In this document: in pieces, positions 9,549-18,058 of the stretch
Layout of the letters: each line of letters begins with the position of its first letter
Numbering within the stretch: the stretch's first letter is position 1
Origin: Pseudonocardia terrae
Lineage (GTDB): Bacteria; Actinomycetota; Actinomycetes; Mycobacteriales; Pseudonocardiaceae
DNA: 64,000 nucleotides
Reading direction: 5' to 3'
Assembly: GCF_021343995.1 (NCBI RefSeq)
Contig: NZ_JAJTTE010000003.1
Location: forward strand, 163,376 to 227,375
Notes under the pieces: generated by a model
What the model was told of the DNA's origin: nothing
The model's database searches: none
Seen by the model: the letters and a program-made list of their open reading frames with translations, nothing else
Position numbers and translations under genes: made by a program

Positions 9549-10505
9549 TCAGACCCTGATCGTGGCCATGGAGACGTCCCACAGTCGCTCCGCGGACTCC
9601 GGGTCCACGGCGTAGTCGGCAACGCCCCGGTAGGTCCCGGGCACGTGCCGCCCGGCCTCCGCGCAGTCCTCGAAGTAGCGCCCGCCGATGCCCTCCACCA
9701 GGGGTGACGCGGCGAGCAGCACCGAGGTCGCGGCCCCCTGTTCCGGCGTCTTCCAGCCCATCGTGGCGCCCCGCTCCTCCAGCGGGACACGGTCCGCCGG
9801 GCCGAGGTGGCGCTGCAGGTTCGTGCGGATGCCGCCCGGGCTGAGCGCGTTGACGTGGATGCCGTCGCCGCCCCACTGCCGGTTGGCCTGCACCGCGAAC
9901 AGCACGTTCGCGGTCTTGGACTGCCCGTACGCGGTCCACGGGTCGTAGGCGCGGCCGTGGTAGTGCACGTCGTCGAACACGATCGGCGAGCGCAGGTGCG
10001 CCGCCGAGGACACCGACACCACCCGCGCCCCGTCCGCGGCGACGAGCGCCGGGTGCAGTCCGGTGGCGAGGGCGAAGTGCCCGAGGTGGTTGGTCGCGAA
10101 CTGGAGCTCCCAGTGGTCCGCGGTGCGGGTCAGGGGTGCGGCCATGACCCCGGCGTTGAGGACCAGCATGTGGAGCGGGCCGTCCCAGTTGGCCACGAAG
10201 ACCCGGATGGACGTGCGGTCGGTGAGGTCGAGCGGGGCGACCGAGACGAGCTCGTTGCCGGTGGTCCGCGTGATCTCGGCGGCGGTGGCCGCGCCCGCGT
10301 CCAGGTCGCGGACCGCGAGCGTCACGCAGGCGCCCGCGGAGGCGAGCGCGCGGGCGGTCTCCAGGCCGATGCCGGAGGCCCCGCCGGTGACGACGGCCCG
10401 GCGGCCGCCCAGGTCGAGGCCCGCGACGACCTCGGCGGCGGTGGTGTCGGCCCCGAACGGGCCGGTGAAGGGGCGGGAGATCGAGGGGGTGAACGTGACG
10501 GTCAT
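9549..10505 (-). CDS. Short-chain dehydrogenase/reductase (SDR)
   Basis: 318 residues. Rossmann nucleotide loop TGGASGIG near residue 40, NAG near 120, and catalytic YGQSK near 200, with an upstream VSVSSAAH supplying the active Ser. The layout, with a C-terminal extension and substrate-loop signature, resembles retinol-dehydrogenase/WWOX-like classical SDRs acting on hydrophobic alcohols. ATG at 10505 follows a GGAAGGGG site. Divergent from a TetR gene with paired palindromes in between, so it is very probably the regulated target. Substrate unknown. Confidence 0.88.
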   Translation of the reverse strand: MTVTFTPSISRPFTGPFGADTTAAEVVAGLDLGGRRAVVTGGASGIGLETARALASAGACVTLAVRDLDAGAATAAEITRTTGNELVSVAPLDLTDRTSIRVFVANWDGPLHMLVLNAGVMAAPLTRTADHWELQFATNHLGHFALATGLHPALVAADGARVVSVSSAAHLRSPIVFDDVHYHGRAYDPWTAYGQSKTANVLFAVQANRQWGGDGIHVNALSPGGIRTNLQRHLGPADRVPLEERGATMGWKTPEQGAATSVLLAASPLVEGIGGRYFEDCAEAGRHVPGTYRGVADYAVDPESAERLWDVSMATIRV

Positions 10506-10566
10506 GGGAACCCCTTCCGCGAAGATCGTGGCACGCCCGGCAGAACGCCCGGGCGCGTACAGTGCA

Positions 10567-10617
10567 ACCGGAGCTGCCTCCGGTCCGAACCCCGATAAAC
10601 CGGAGGCTGTTCCGGTT
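10567..10617. promoter_or_regulatory. Two palindromic operators between SDR and TetR genes
   Basis: Two perfect inverted repeats with the same half-site. Site 1 (10567-10584) is ACCGGAG, four bases, CTCCGGT. Site 2 (10598-10617) is AACCGGA, six bases, TCCGGTT. Their centres are 32 bases apart, about three helical turns, so two dimers could bind the same face. Position and symmetry fit autoregulation by the adjacent TetR protein and control of the SDR. Confidence 0.72.
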
Positions 10618-10631
10618 GGTAGGAGACAGTG

Positions 10632-11228
10632 ATGCAGGTCACAGCAGGAGGCGGCGCGGTGGCGGAGTCGGGACGGCCGCTGCGCGCGGACGCGCGCCGC
10701 AACCGCGAACGGCTGCTCGAGGTCGCCGTCGAGGCCTTCTCCCAGCCCGGCCGGGATGTCTCCCTGGAGGGCATCGCGAAGGCCGCCGGCGTCGGGATCG
10801 GCACGCTCTACCGGCACTTCCCCACGCGGGAGGCCCTGGTCGAGGCCGCCTACCGCAGTGAGGTGGCCCGCCTGTGCGACGCGGTCCCGGGCCTGCTCGA
10901 GGCCGAGCCGCCGGACCGCGCGATGCGGACGTGGACGGACCGGTTCGTCGACTACATGACGGCCAAGCGCGGGATGGCCGACACCCTGCGCGCGATCGTC
11001 GCGACCGGCGGCAACCCGTACGCCGAGACGAAGGCGCGCATGCGGGAGGCCGTCGGCACCTTCCTCGAGGCCGGCGCGAAGGAGGGCACGCTGCGCTCCG
11101 ACGTCGACCCGGGGGACGTGATCGCCGCGCTGTCCGGGATCACGCTGTCGGCGGGCGCGCCCGAGCAGCGCGAGCAGGCCGGCCGGCTGCTCGACCTGGT
11201 GATGGACGGGCTGCGGCCCCGGACCTGA
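10632..11228 (+). CDS. TetR/AcrR family transcriptional regulator
   Basis: 198 residues from ATG 10632, six bases after AGGAG (a GTG three bases earlier is too close to that site). The N-terminal helix-turn-helix, residues 18-65, shows the family pattern AFSQPGRDVSLEGIAKAAGV and IGTLYRHFPTREALVEAAY. The C-terminal ligand domain resembles the SCO-type repressors. The gene is 15 bases from the second palindrome, so it probably represses itself and the divergent SDR. Confidence 0.92.
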   Translation: MQVTAGGGAVAESGRPLRADARRNRERLLEVAVEAFSQPGRDVSLEGIAKAAGVGIGTLYRHFPTREALVEAAYRSEVARLCDAVPGLLEAEPPDRAMRTWTDRFVDYMTAKRGMADTLRAIVATGGNPYAETKARMREAVGTFLEAGAKEGTLRSDVDPGDVIAALSGITLSAGAPEQREQAGRLLDLVMDGLRPRT

Positions 11229-11252
11229 ACCACGGGTCCCGAGCTGCCTGGG

Positions 11253-12212
11253 CTACCGGGGCGCCAGGGCCTCGACGGTCGCGACCGGGTCCCCGCCGCC
11301 CAGCGGCGCCAGCACCGGCGTGGTCACCCCCGCCTTCACGTACGCCTCCACCTGCTCGCGCACCGCGGCGGCGGGGCCGTGCAGCACCAGCCCGTCGACG
11401 ACGTCGTCGGGGATCGCCTCGACCGCAGCCCGCCGGTCCCCCTCCGCCCACAGCTTCCACATCGGCCCGAGCTCGGTGCGGCCCAGCCACTGGTGGAAGG
11501 CCTTGTAGACCGGGACGTTGAGGTATGCGGCGGTGAGCCGGCGGCCGAGCGCGCGGGCCTCGTCGGGCTCGACGTCGGGCGCCACGAAGATCCGGGCCAC
11601 GATCTCGGCCTCGGGCTTGCCGTACTCGCGCACGTGCGGCGCGACCGCCCGGACGTCGTCGGCCGTGAGCCAGTTGACGATCGCGCCGTCGCCCTCCCGC
11701 CCGGCGAGCCGCAGCATCCCGGGCCGCAGGGCCGCGACCAGCACCGGCGGCACCTGCTCGGGCACCTCACCGAGGCGGAAGCCGCGGACCGTGAACGACG
11801 CCCACTCCTCCGACACCCGCTCGCCGGCGAACGCCGCGCGGAGGAACCGCAGGACGTCGCGCACCCGCCCGTACGGCTCGGTGAAGGGGATCCCGTTCCA
11901 GCCCTCGACGATCACGTCGGACGAGCTGCCGATGCCCAGCGCGAACCGTCCGGGCGCCAGGTTGGCCAGCGTGGCCGCGGACTGGGCGAGCAGGGCGGGG
12001 CCGCGGGTGAAGGCCGGCACGATCGCGGTGCCCAGCCGCAGGGCGGGCGCCCACTGTGCGGCCAGGACCAGTGGGGTGAACGCGTCCGTCCGGTCCGCCT
12101 CGGCGCTCCAGGCGTCCGTGTAGCCCAGGTCGGGGAGCCGTTCGACGACCGCGCGCTGCTCGCGGAGCGGGAGACCGGAGAGCGGCAGGGTGATGCCCCA
12201 GCGGTCGGGCAC
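11253..12212 (-). CDS. LLM class F420-dependent oxidoreductase
   Basis: 319-residue luciferase-like monooxygenase fold. The family start (DRWGITLPLSGLPL), the cofactor strand PGRFALGIGSSSDVIVEGWNG and the PPVLVAALRPGMLRLAG segment place it with F420-binding members. GTG at 12212 is preceded by GGAGG six bases upstream. Such enzymes use F420H2 for hydride transfer; the substrate cannot be predicted. Its 3' end faces the TetR gene with 24 bases between stops. It shares only fold-level resemblance with the two other LLM genes in this window. Confidence 0.85.
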   Translation of the reverse strand: MPDRWGITLPLSGLPLREQRAVVERLPDLGYTDAWSAEADRTDAFTPLVLAAQWAPALRLGTAIVPAFTRGPALLAQSAATLANLAPGRFALGIGSSSDVIVEGWNGIPFTEPYGRVRDVLRFLRAAFAGERVSEEWASFTVRGFRLGEVPEQVPPVLVAALRPGMLRLAGREGDGAIVNWLTADDVRAVAPHVREYGKPEAEIVARIFVAPDVEPDEARALGRRLTAAYLNVPVYKAFHQWLGRTELGPMWKLWAEGDRRAAVEAIPDDVVDGLVLHGPAAAVREQVEAYVKAGVTTPVLAPLGGGDPVATVEALAPR

Positions 12213-12250
12213 GAGGTACCTCCACGAGCGACGGTGATCTTCCCGGGACG

Positions 12251-12727
12251 CTAGTTCGCCCGGGCCCTCCGGCGCCACCACCGACTGCGTGGCGCGGGTG
12301 ACTCCTCGGCTGTCTCCTCGGCGCGGGCCCGGCGGAGGGACTCCGACCGCGCCGCCCGGTGGGTCCGCCAGACCTCGACGGCGGCGTCGGGGTCGGCGCG
12401 GCGCAGCGGCAGCCGAGGACCGTCGGGGGCGCGCAGGTAGGCGACGACGCGGGCGTTCAGCTCGGCGACGAGGTCGCGCACGGCCCGTTCGGTGGGCAGG
12501 TCGCGGACCGTCTCCGGCAGCCGCTCGATCTCCTTGCGGAGCTGGATCGGGGTGGGCAGCAGGGCGTCGGACGGCACGCCCTCGCGCCTCAGGTAGCCCT
12601 TGATCCACCAGTTCTCGTCCGCGTCGGCCAGGTCGGGCAGGGGCTTGCCCTTGCCGGGCAGGTCGTCGAACTCGCCGCGTTCCACGGCCTCGCGGATGGC
12701 CTTCTCGACGGCGGACTCGTACCTCAT
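12251..12727 (-). CDS. DUF1992 domain protein (DnaJ-C28-like)
   Basis: 158 residues. The first 75 contain the DUF1992 hallmark: VEKAIREAVERGEFDDLPGKGKPL, split here as AIREAVERGEFDDLPGKGK then PLPDL, followed by NWWIKGYLRREG and LRKEIERLP. The domain occurs in bacterial proteins and in eukaryotic DNAJC28; its biochemical role is not established. The C-terminal 60 residues are Arg/Ala-rich and probably disordered, ending in RSRWWRRRARAN. Directly upstream of the LLM gene (38-base gap) on the same strand. Confidence 0.8.
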   Translation of the reverse strand: MRYESAVEKAIREAVERGEFDDLPGKGKPLPDLADADENWWIKGYLRREGVPSDALLPTPIQLRKEIERLPETVRDLPTERAVRDLVAELNARVVAYLRAPDGPRLPLRRADPDAAVEVWRTHRAARSESLRRARAEETAEESPAPRSRWWRRRARAN

Positions 12728-12808
12728 GGAGCACCCCCGCTCCCACCGTAGGCGATGAGTTCCGGATCCGCGGCCGGTCCACCGCACGACGACCCGAGGA
12801 GGCCCGCC

Positions 12809-13333
12809 ATGACCCGCACGCTCGAGCCCGTGACCGAGTTCGACGGCCGCTACAGCGAGCCCGCCGCGCAGCCGACCCCGTGGGGCACGGCGCGCGCCCG
12901 GCTCGCCGACGCACCGCTGTACTGGGTCTCGACGATCCGGCCCGGCGGCCGCCGCCCGCACGTCACACCGCTGATCGGGGTCTGGCACGAGGGGGCGCTG
13001 CACTTCTGCACCGGGGCGGGGGAGCGCAAGGCGCGCAACCTCGCGCAGAACCGCGGCTGCGTGGTGACGACCGGGTGCAACGACCTGGACCGCGGGCTCG
13101 ACGTCGTCGTCGAGGGCGAGGCGGTGCGCGTCACGAACCTCGCGGCGCTGCACGACGTCGCCGACGCCTACGTGGCGAAGTACGGCGAGGAGTGGCACTT
13201 CGACGTCACCGGCGACGACACCGACGGGGCCTTCGTCGGCGACGGCGGCCCGGCCCTGGTGTTCGCCGTGGCCCCGGAGGCGGTGTGGGCCTTCGCCAAG
13301 GGCACCTACGGGCAGACCCGGTACCGCTTCTGA
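12809..13333 (+). CDS. Pyridoxamine 5'-phosphate oxidase-family (FDOR split-barrel) protein
   Basis: 174 residues, ATG after GAGGAGG. Split beta-barrel flavin/F420-binding fold: LADAPLYWVSTIRPGGRRPHVTPLIG, split by me as LYWVSTIRPGGRPH-type start, then VWHEGALHFCTGAGERKARNL and a closing VWAFAKGTYGQTRYRF. The W-AFAKG...TRYRF end is common in actinobacterial FDOR proteins that bind F420 or FMN. Two F420-type LLM genes flank it, consistent with F420 use, but cofactor and substrate are unproven. Confidence 0.8.
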   Translation: MTRTLEPVTEFDGRYSEPAAQPTPWGTARARLADAPLYWVSTIRPGGRRPHVTPLIGVWHEGALHFCTGAGERKARNLAQNRGCVVTTGCNDLDRGLDVVVEGEAVRVTNLAALHDVADAYVAKYGEEWHFDVTGDDTDGAFVGDGGPALVFAVAPEAVWAFAKGTYGQTRYRF

Positions 13334-13352
13334 GGGGGCAGGAGAACGCGGG

Positions 13353-14378
13353 TCAGGAAAAGGCGTCGGCCACGGCCTCGAGCCCGCGCGGGTCGCCCTG
13401 CACCAGGATCGTGTCGACGACCGTCTCCTCCCAGGCGGCGAGCTCCGCGCGGATCTTGTCCTTCGGCCCGATCAGCGCGACGTCCTCGACCATCGCGGTG
13501 GGCACCGCGGCGACGGCCTCCTTCTTGCGGCCCGCCAGGTACAGCTCCTGGATCCGTGCGCACTCGGCCTCCCAGCCCATGCGCACGAAGACCTGGTTGT
13601 GGAAGTTGGCGTCCTTGGCGCCCATCCCGCCGACGTAGAGGGCGAGGAAGGGCCGGACGTGGTCGGCGGCCCGCTCCACGTCCGCGTCGACGATCACGGG
13701 CAGGGATGCCTGGACCCGGAAGTCCTCCGGCGTGCGCCGGGCGCCGGGCCGGGCGAAGCCCTCGGCCAGGGCCTCGCGGTAGAAGGCGTCGGCCTTGGGG
13801 GAGAAGAAGAGCGGCAGCCAGCCGTCGGCGATCTCGGCGGCGAGCGCGACGTTCTTCGGGCCCTCGGCGGCCAGGAGGATCGGCAGGTCGGCCCGCACGG
13901 GGTGCACCGTGGAGCGGAGCGGCTTGCCCAGGCCTGCGCCCCCGTCGACCGGGAGCCGGTAGAACTCGCCGTCGAACGCCACGGGCTCCTCGCGGGCCAG
14001 CACCTTCCGCACGATCGTGACGTACTCCCGGGTGCGGGCCAGCGGCCGCGGGTAGCGCTGCCCGTACCAGCCCTCCACGACCTGCGGGCCCGACGCGCCG
14101 AGACCCAGCACGAACCGGCCGCCGGAGAGGTGGTCCATGGTCAGCGCGGCCATGGCGGCGGCGGTCGGGGTGCGCGCGGCCATCTGCAGGATGTTGGTGC
14201 CCAACGTGATGCGGCTGGTCGCGGCGCCCCACCAGGCCAACGGCGTCAGGCAGTCCGACCCGTACGCCTCGGCCGACCACACCGACTCGAGGCCCAGCCG
14301 CTCGGCGGCCAGCACCGACTCCTGCGCACCCGGCGGCGGGCCCGAGGACCAGTAGCCGACGTGGAACCCCAGCCGCAT
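13353..14378 (-). CDS. LLM class F420-dependent oxidoreductase
   Basis: 341 residues. Typical start MRLGFHVGYWSSG, the cofactor-binding strand GGRFVLGLGASGPQVVEGWYG, the tell-tale DLPILLAAEGPKNVALAAEI segment and the DGWLPLFFSP loop. This pattern matches the large group of actinobacterial F420-dependent N5,N10-methylene-tetrahydromethanopterin-reductase-like proteins. Convergent with the PNPOx-family gene, 19 bases between stops. No substrate can be assigned. Confidence 0.86.
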   Translation of the reverse strand: MRLGFHVGYWSSGPPPGAQESVLAAERLGLESVWSAEAYGSDCLTPLAWWGAATSRITLGTNILQMAARTPTAAAMAALTMDHLSGGRFVLGLGASGPQVVEGWYGQRYPRPLARTREYVTIVRKVLAREEPVAFDGEFYRLPVDGGAGLGKPLRSTVHPVRADLPILLAAEGPKNVALAAEIADGWLPLFFSPKADAFYREALAEGFARPGARRTPEDFRVQASLPVIVDADVERAADHVRPFLALYVGGMGAKDANFHNQVFVRMGWEAECARIQELYLAGRKKEAVAAVPTAMVEDVALIGPKDKIRAELAAWEETVVDTILVQGDPRGLEAVADAFS

Positions 14379-14497
14379 GACGCCTCCTCCTGTGTCGGCG
14401 GAAACCTACCCGGCTCCTGTGGATGGCCCTGTGGACCGTGTGGATGGAGATGCGGAGCGGGCGCGCGAACACGTCGAGCGCCGCTAGTCTCCGCCCC

Positions 14498-15166
14498 ATG
14501 AGCCCGGTCGACGAGATCCTCGCCCAGGTTCCGCTCGGAGACCTCGCCGCCCGCCTGGGCGTCGACGAGGCCACCGCGGAACACGCCGCCCGCCAGGCCC
14601 TGCCCGCCCTGCTCGGCGGTATCCAGGCCAACGCGGAGGACCCCGCGCGGGCCGCCTCCTTCGCGCAGGCCGTGCAGCAGCACGACTCCGGCCTGATCGA
14701 CGGCGGCGTGGACCTCGGGCAGGTCGACACCACGGACGGCGACCGGATCGTCGGGCACGTGTTCGGCGAGCAGCGCCCGCTCGTGGTCAACCAGCTCGGC
14801 GGGATCGGCCCGCTCGGTGCGGGTCCCGGCGGTCCGGGCCCGGGCGGCGCGGGCCCAGGCGGCGCGGCCCCCGACGCACCCGCCGCGCAGGGCGCCCTCG
14901 GCGGGCAGGACGGCTCCGGGCTGATCGCGAAGCTGCTGCCGCTCCTGGCCCCGATCGTGATGTCCTACCTGGCCAAGAAGCTGGCCGGCGGTTCCGCGAA
15001 CACGGGCGGGCTGCCCGGGGCCGGCGCGGGCTCCGGCGGCGGGCTCGGCGACCTGCTCGGCGGCATCCTCGGTGGCGGAGCGGGCGGGCAGTCCGGCCAG
15101 GGCGGGATCCTCGGCGGCGGCCTGGGCGACCTCCTCGGCGGCCTGCTCGGCGGCGGCCGCAAATAA
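14498..15166 (+). CDS. DUF937-type protein with Gly-rich C-terminus
   Basis: 222 residues. Residues 1-90 are a helical DUF937/YidB-like domain (DEILAQVPLGDLAARLGVDE, then ALPALLGGIQANA). After a Gly/Pro linker come a hydrophobic segment near 145-165 (LLPLLAPIVMSYLAKKLAGG) and a low-complexity tail with repeated GGGLGDLLGGILGGG units. DUF937 proteins are widespread and of unknown function. The palindromic repeat cluster begins five bases after its stop. Confidence 0.8.
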   Translation: MSPVDEILAQVPLGDLAARLGVDEATAEHAARQALPALLGGIQANAEDPARAASFAQAVQQHDSGLIDGGVDLGQVDTTDGDRIVGHVFGEQRPLVVNQLGGIGPLGAGPGGPGPGGAGPGGAAPDAPAAQGALGGQDGSGLIAKLLPLLAPIVMSYLAKKLAGGSANTGGLPGAGAGSGGGLGDLLGGILGGGAGGQSGQGGILGGGLGDLLGGLLGGGRK

Positions 15167-15170
15167 CCCC

Positions 15171-15280
15171 GAGTGCGTTATGGCTCCACAACGCACTCAC
15201 AGGACGCCAATCCGAACATTTATGGTTCCATAACGCACTCACGAGGCTCGCATTCGTGCGTCATGGCTCCATGATGCGTG
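15171..15280. repeat. Cluster of three TATGG..CCATA palindromes
   Basis: Three related palindromes sit in the short gap between the DUF937 gene and the acyl-CoA synthetase: 15171-15198 (GAGTGCGTTATGG / CCACAACGCACTC), 15218-15241 (ATTTATGG / CCATAACGCACTC) and 15255-15280 (CGTGCGTCATGG / CCATGATGCGTG). Each can fold as a hairpin with GG..CC at the apex. The same motif recurs at 49162-49267, so it is a dispersed family. They lie between convergent genes here and may act in termination or mRNA stability. Confidence 0.85.
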
Positions 15281-15283
15281 GGC

Positions 15284-16846
15284 TCAGCGCACCTGCTGGC
15301 GCAGTACCGGCTTGAGGACCTTGCCCGAGGCGTTGCGCGGCAGCGCGTCGAGCACCAGCACCCGGGTCGGCTTCTTGTACGAGGCGAGCCGGGTGCGGCA
15401 CCACTCGGTGAGGTCGTCGAGCGACGGCGGCGCGGCGGGGTCCAGCGGCACGACCACGGCGACCGGGGTCTCGCCCCACTTCTCGTGCGGCGCGGCGACC
15501 ACGGCGACGTCGGCCACCGCGGGGTGCCCGGCCAGGACGTTCTCCACCTCGGCGCAGTAGATGTTCTCCCCGCCGGAAATGATCATGTCCTTCTTCCGGT
15601 CGACGACGTAGAGGAAGCCCTCCTCGTCCTCGCGCACCAGGTCGCCCGAGTGGAACCAGCCGCCGGCGAAGGCCTCCTCGGTGGCCCCGGGCAGGTTCCA
15701 GTAGCCGGACATGAGGTTCGGGCCGCGGTAGACGATCTCGCCGATCTCGCCCTGGGCGACGTCCTTCATCTCGTCGTCGACGATCCGGATGGCCACGGCC
15801 GGCACCGGCCTGCCCACCGAGCCGATCTTGCGGATCGCGTCCTCGCCCTCCAGCACCGTGGTGACGGGGGACATCTCGGTCTGCCCGAAGGTGCACACGT
15901 TGGGCACGCCGGGGAAGGTCTCGGCCATCCGCTCCAGCAGGGTGACCGACGCCGGGGCCGCACCCCAGCACATGACCCGCAGGTGGGCGGCCCGCCGGCC
16001 GGCGTCGGGCACGCCGACCACGGCCTGCCACTGCGCGGGGACGAGGAACACGTGCGTGACCCGTTCGCGCTCCAGGACGTCGAGCAGCGCGTCGGGCTCG
16101 AACTGGCCGCTGGGCTGGATCACCGTGGTGCCGCCGGTCGCGATCAGCGGCGCGATGCTGCCGATCGCCGCGATGTGGAACATCGGCGAGGCACAGAGGT
16201 TGACCTCGTCCTCGCGGTAGAGGCGCCAGTAGCGGATCAGCGTCTGGGTCTGCACCGACAGGTTGAGGTGGCTGAGCACCGCGCCCTTGGGTCGCCCGGT
16301 GGTGCCGGACGTGTACATGATCAGCGCGGGGTCGTGCTCGTCGATCTCGACCTCGGGCAGCGGGCGCTCGGGGCCCGCCGCCAGCTCGTCGAACGACAGG
16401 GAGCCGGGGCCGGCCCCGGCCGGGTCGGCCCCGGTGACCAGCACGACGCCCGGGCCGGCGAGCGTGCCGCGGACCTGCGCCGCGAGCGGGGCGAGGTCGG
16501 CGTCGACGGCCAGCGCGACGGCGCCGCTGTCGCCGAGGATGAACGCGACCTCCTCGGCCGAGAGCCGGAAGTTCACCGGCACGGCGATGGCGCGCAGGGC
16601 GTTCGCGGCCAGCACGGCCTCGATGAACTCGGGCCGGTTGCTCATGAGCACACCGACGCGGTCGCCCTCGCGCACGCCCTGCTCGGCCAGCGCTCCCGCC
16701 AGGGCCCGGACGCGCGACCGCAGCCGCGTCCAGGTGATCGGTTCGCCCCGGAAGACCAGGGCGGCGCGGTCGGGCGTCTGGTGGGCGTGCCGGTCGATCT
16801 GCGCGATCCAGTGCTGGCCGCTGCCGGGGAGTCGCGAGGACGTCAT
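15284..16846 (-). CDS. Acyl-CoA synthetase / class I adenylate-forming enzyme
   Basis: 520 residues. The AMP-binding P-loop YTSGTTGRPKGA lies near 175, the A5-type motif CTFGQTEMSPVT near 310, the hinge motif GEIVYRGPNLMSGYW then GWFHSGDLVREDEEG, and the C-terminal catalytic Lys in LPRNASGKVLKPVL. It activates a carboxylic acid to acyl-AMP and then acyl-CoA; chain length cannot be told. Downstream of the alcohol dehydrogenase gene, but a strong hairpin lies between them. Together they would fit oxidation of an alcohol to an acid followed by CoA activation, with an aldehyde dehydrogenase elsewhere. Confidence 0.9.
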   Translation of the reverse strand: MTSSRLPGSGQHWIAQIDRHAHQTPDRAALVFRGEPITWTRLRSRVRALAGALAEQGVREGDRVGVLMSNRPEFIEAVLAANALRAIAVPVNFRLSAEEVAFILGDSGAVALAVDADLAPLAAQVRGTLAGPGVVLVTGADPAGAGPGSLSFDELAAGPERPLPEVEIDEHDPALIMYTSGTTGRPKGAVLSHLNLSVQTQTLIRYWRLYREDEVNLCASPMFHIAAIGSIAPLIATGGTTVIQPSGQFEPDALLDVLERERVTHVFLVPAQWQAVVGVPDAGRRAAHLRVMCWGAAPASVTLLERMAETFPGVPNVCTFGQTEMSPVTTVLEGEDAIRKIGSVGRPVPAVAIRIVDDEMKDVAQGEIGEIVYRGPNLMSGYWNLPGATEEAFAGGWFHSGDLVREDEEGFLYVVDRKKDMIISGGENIYCAEVENVLAGHPAVADVAVVAAPHEKWGETPVAVVVPLDPAAPPSLDDLTEWCRTRLASYKKPTRVLVLDALPRNASGKVLKPVLRQQVR

Positions 16847-16876
16847 CGTTCTCCTGAGGTCGCCTGGACGTGGTCA

Positions 16877-16911
16877 TCCTCCGGCGGCGGGAGGGGCCCG
16901 CCGCCGGAGGA
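16877..16911 (-). terminator. Strong hairpin between alcohol dehydrogenase and acyl-CoA synthetase genes
   Basis: Perfect 15-base-pair stem (TCCTCCGGCGGCGGG and its complement) with a five-base loop, starting about 20 bases after the dehydrogenase stop. No U-tract. It probably ends or attenuates the dehydrogenase transcript and limits read-through into the synthetase gene. Confidence 0.7.
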
Positions 16912-16930
16912 GAGCTTGCCGGACCGCGGT

Positions 16931-18058
16931 CTACCAGTCGGCCTCGGTGTAGCGGACGACGCCGCGCAGGTTCTTCCCGTCGCGCATGTCCTGGTAGCCC
17001 TGGTTGATCTCCTCCAGGGAGTAGGTGCGGGTGACGAGCTCGTCGAGCTTGAGCCGGCCCGCGCGGTACTCGTCGAGCAGCTTCGGGATCTGCGTGCGCG
17101 GGCTGATCCCGCCGAAGATCGCGCCCTGGATCCGCTTCTGCAGCAGGGCCAGCTCGAACAGCCCGACCTTGGCGTCGATCTGCTGCATGTCCGCGATCGC
17201 CGTGACGACGACCTGGCCGCCCTTCGCGGTGAGGTCGAGCGCGGGCTGGATCATGTCGCCCTCCAGCTCGCCGACGGTCAGCGCCACGGTGTCGGCCATC
17301 GCGCCCCAGCTCAGGTCGCGCAGCGGCTCGAGCGCCTCCTCCATCGAGGAGAAGGTGTGGGTGGCGCCGAACTCCTGGGCCCACTCGCGCTTGTAGGCCA
17401 CCGGGTCCACGGCGACGACCATCCGGGCCCCCGCCGCGGCCGCACCCTGCACCGCGTTGATCCCGACGCCGCCGACGCCGACGACGACCACGACGTCGCC
17501 GGCCTTGGTGCCCCCGATCGAGGCGGTGGAGCCCCAGCCGGTGGAGACGCCGCAGCCGAGCAGGGCCGCGGTGGCCAGGTCGACGTCCTTCTCGATCTTG
17601 ATCACGGACGACTGGTTGACGCAGACGTACGGGGCGAACGTCCCGAGCAGGCACATCGGCGAGACCGGGTTGCCGGACGCGGTGATCCGGAAGGTGTCGT
17701 CGGCGATGGCCTTGCCGGTCAGCAGGTTCGCGCCCTGGTCGCAGAGGTTCTGCATGCCCCTGGAGCACGGCCGGCAGACGCCGCAGGCGGGGATGAAGCC
17801 GAGGACGACGTGGTCGCCCTCCGCGAGCCCGACGACGCCCGGGCCCACCTTGGTCACCACGCCGGCGCCCTCGTGCCCGCCCAGGACGGGGTACACGGCC
17901 ACGGTGTTCGCCCCGGTCCGGACGTGCTCGTCGGAGTGGCAGAGGCCGGTGGCGGCCAGCCGGACCTGCACCTCCCCGGCGACCGGGTCCCCGATCTCGA
18001 TCTCCTCGACCTTCCAGTCGGTGTTCGGCTCGTACAGCAGGGCACCCTTGGTCTTCAC
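16931..18058 (-). CDS. NDMA-dependent alcohol dehydrogenase
   Basis: 375-residue zinc-dependent medium-chain dehydrogenase. Catalytic zinc ligands appear in GLCHSDEH (Cys) and GGHEGAG (His), structural-zinc cysteines in CGVCRPCSRGMQNLC, and the nucleotide loop in VVGVGGVGINAVQGA. The opening MKTKGALLYEPNTDWKVEE is characteristic of the actinobacterial N,N'-dimethyl-nitrosoaniline-dependent type, which holds NAD(H) tightly and needs an electron acceptor, often of the mycofactocin system. No mycofactocin genes are in the window. Confidence 0.92.
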   Translation of the reverse strand: MKTKGALLYEPNTDWKVEEIEIGDPVAGEVQVRLAATGLCHSDEHVRTGANTVAVYPVLGGHEGAGVVTKVGPGVVGLAEGDHVVLGFIPACGVCRPCSRGMQNLCDQGANLLTGKAIADDTFRITASGNPVSPMCLLGTFAPYVCVNQSSVIKIEKDVDLATAALLGCGVSTGWGSTASIGGTKAGDVVVVVGVGGVGINAVQGAAAAGARMVVAVDPVAYKREWAQEFGATHTFSSMEEALEPLRDLSWGAMADTVALTVGELEGDMIQPALDLTAKGGQVVVTAIADMQQIDAKVGLFELALLQKRIQGAIFGGISPRTQIPKLLDEYRAGRLKLDELVTRTYSLEEINQGYQDMRDGKNLRGVVRYTEADW

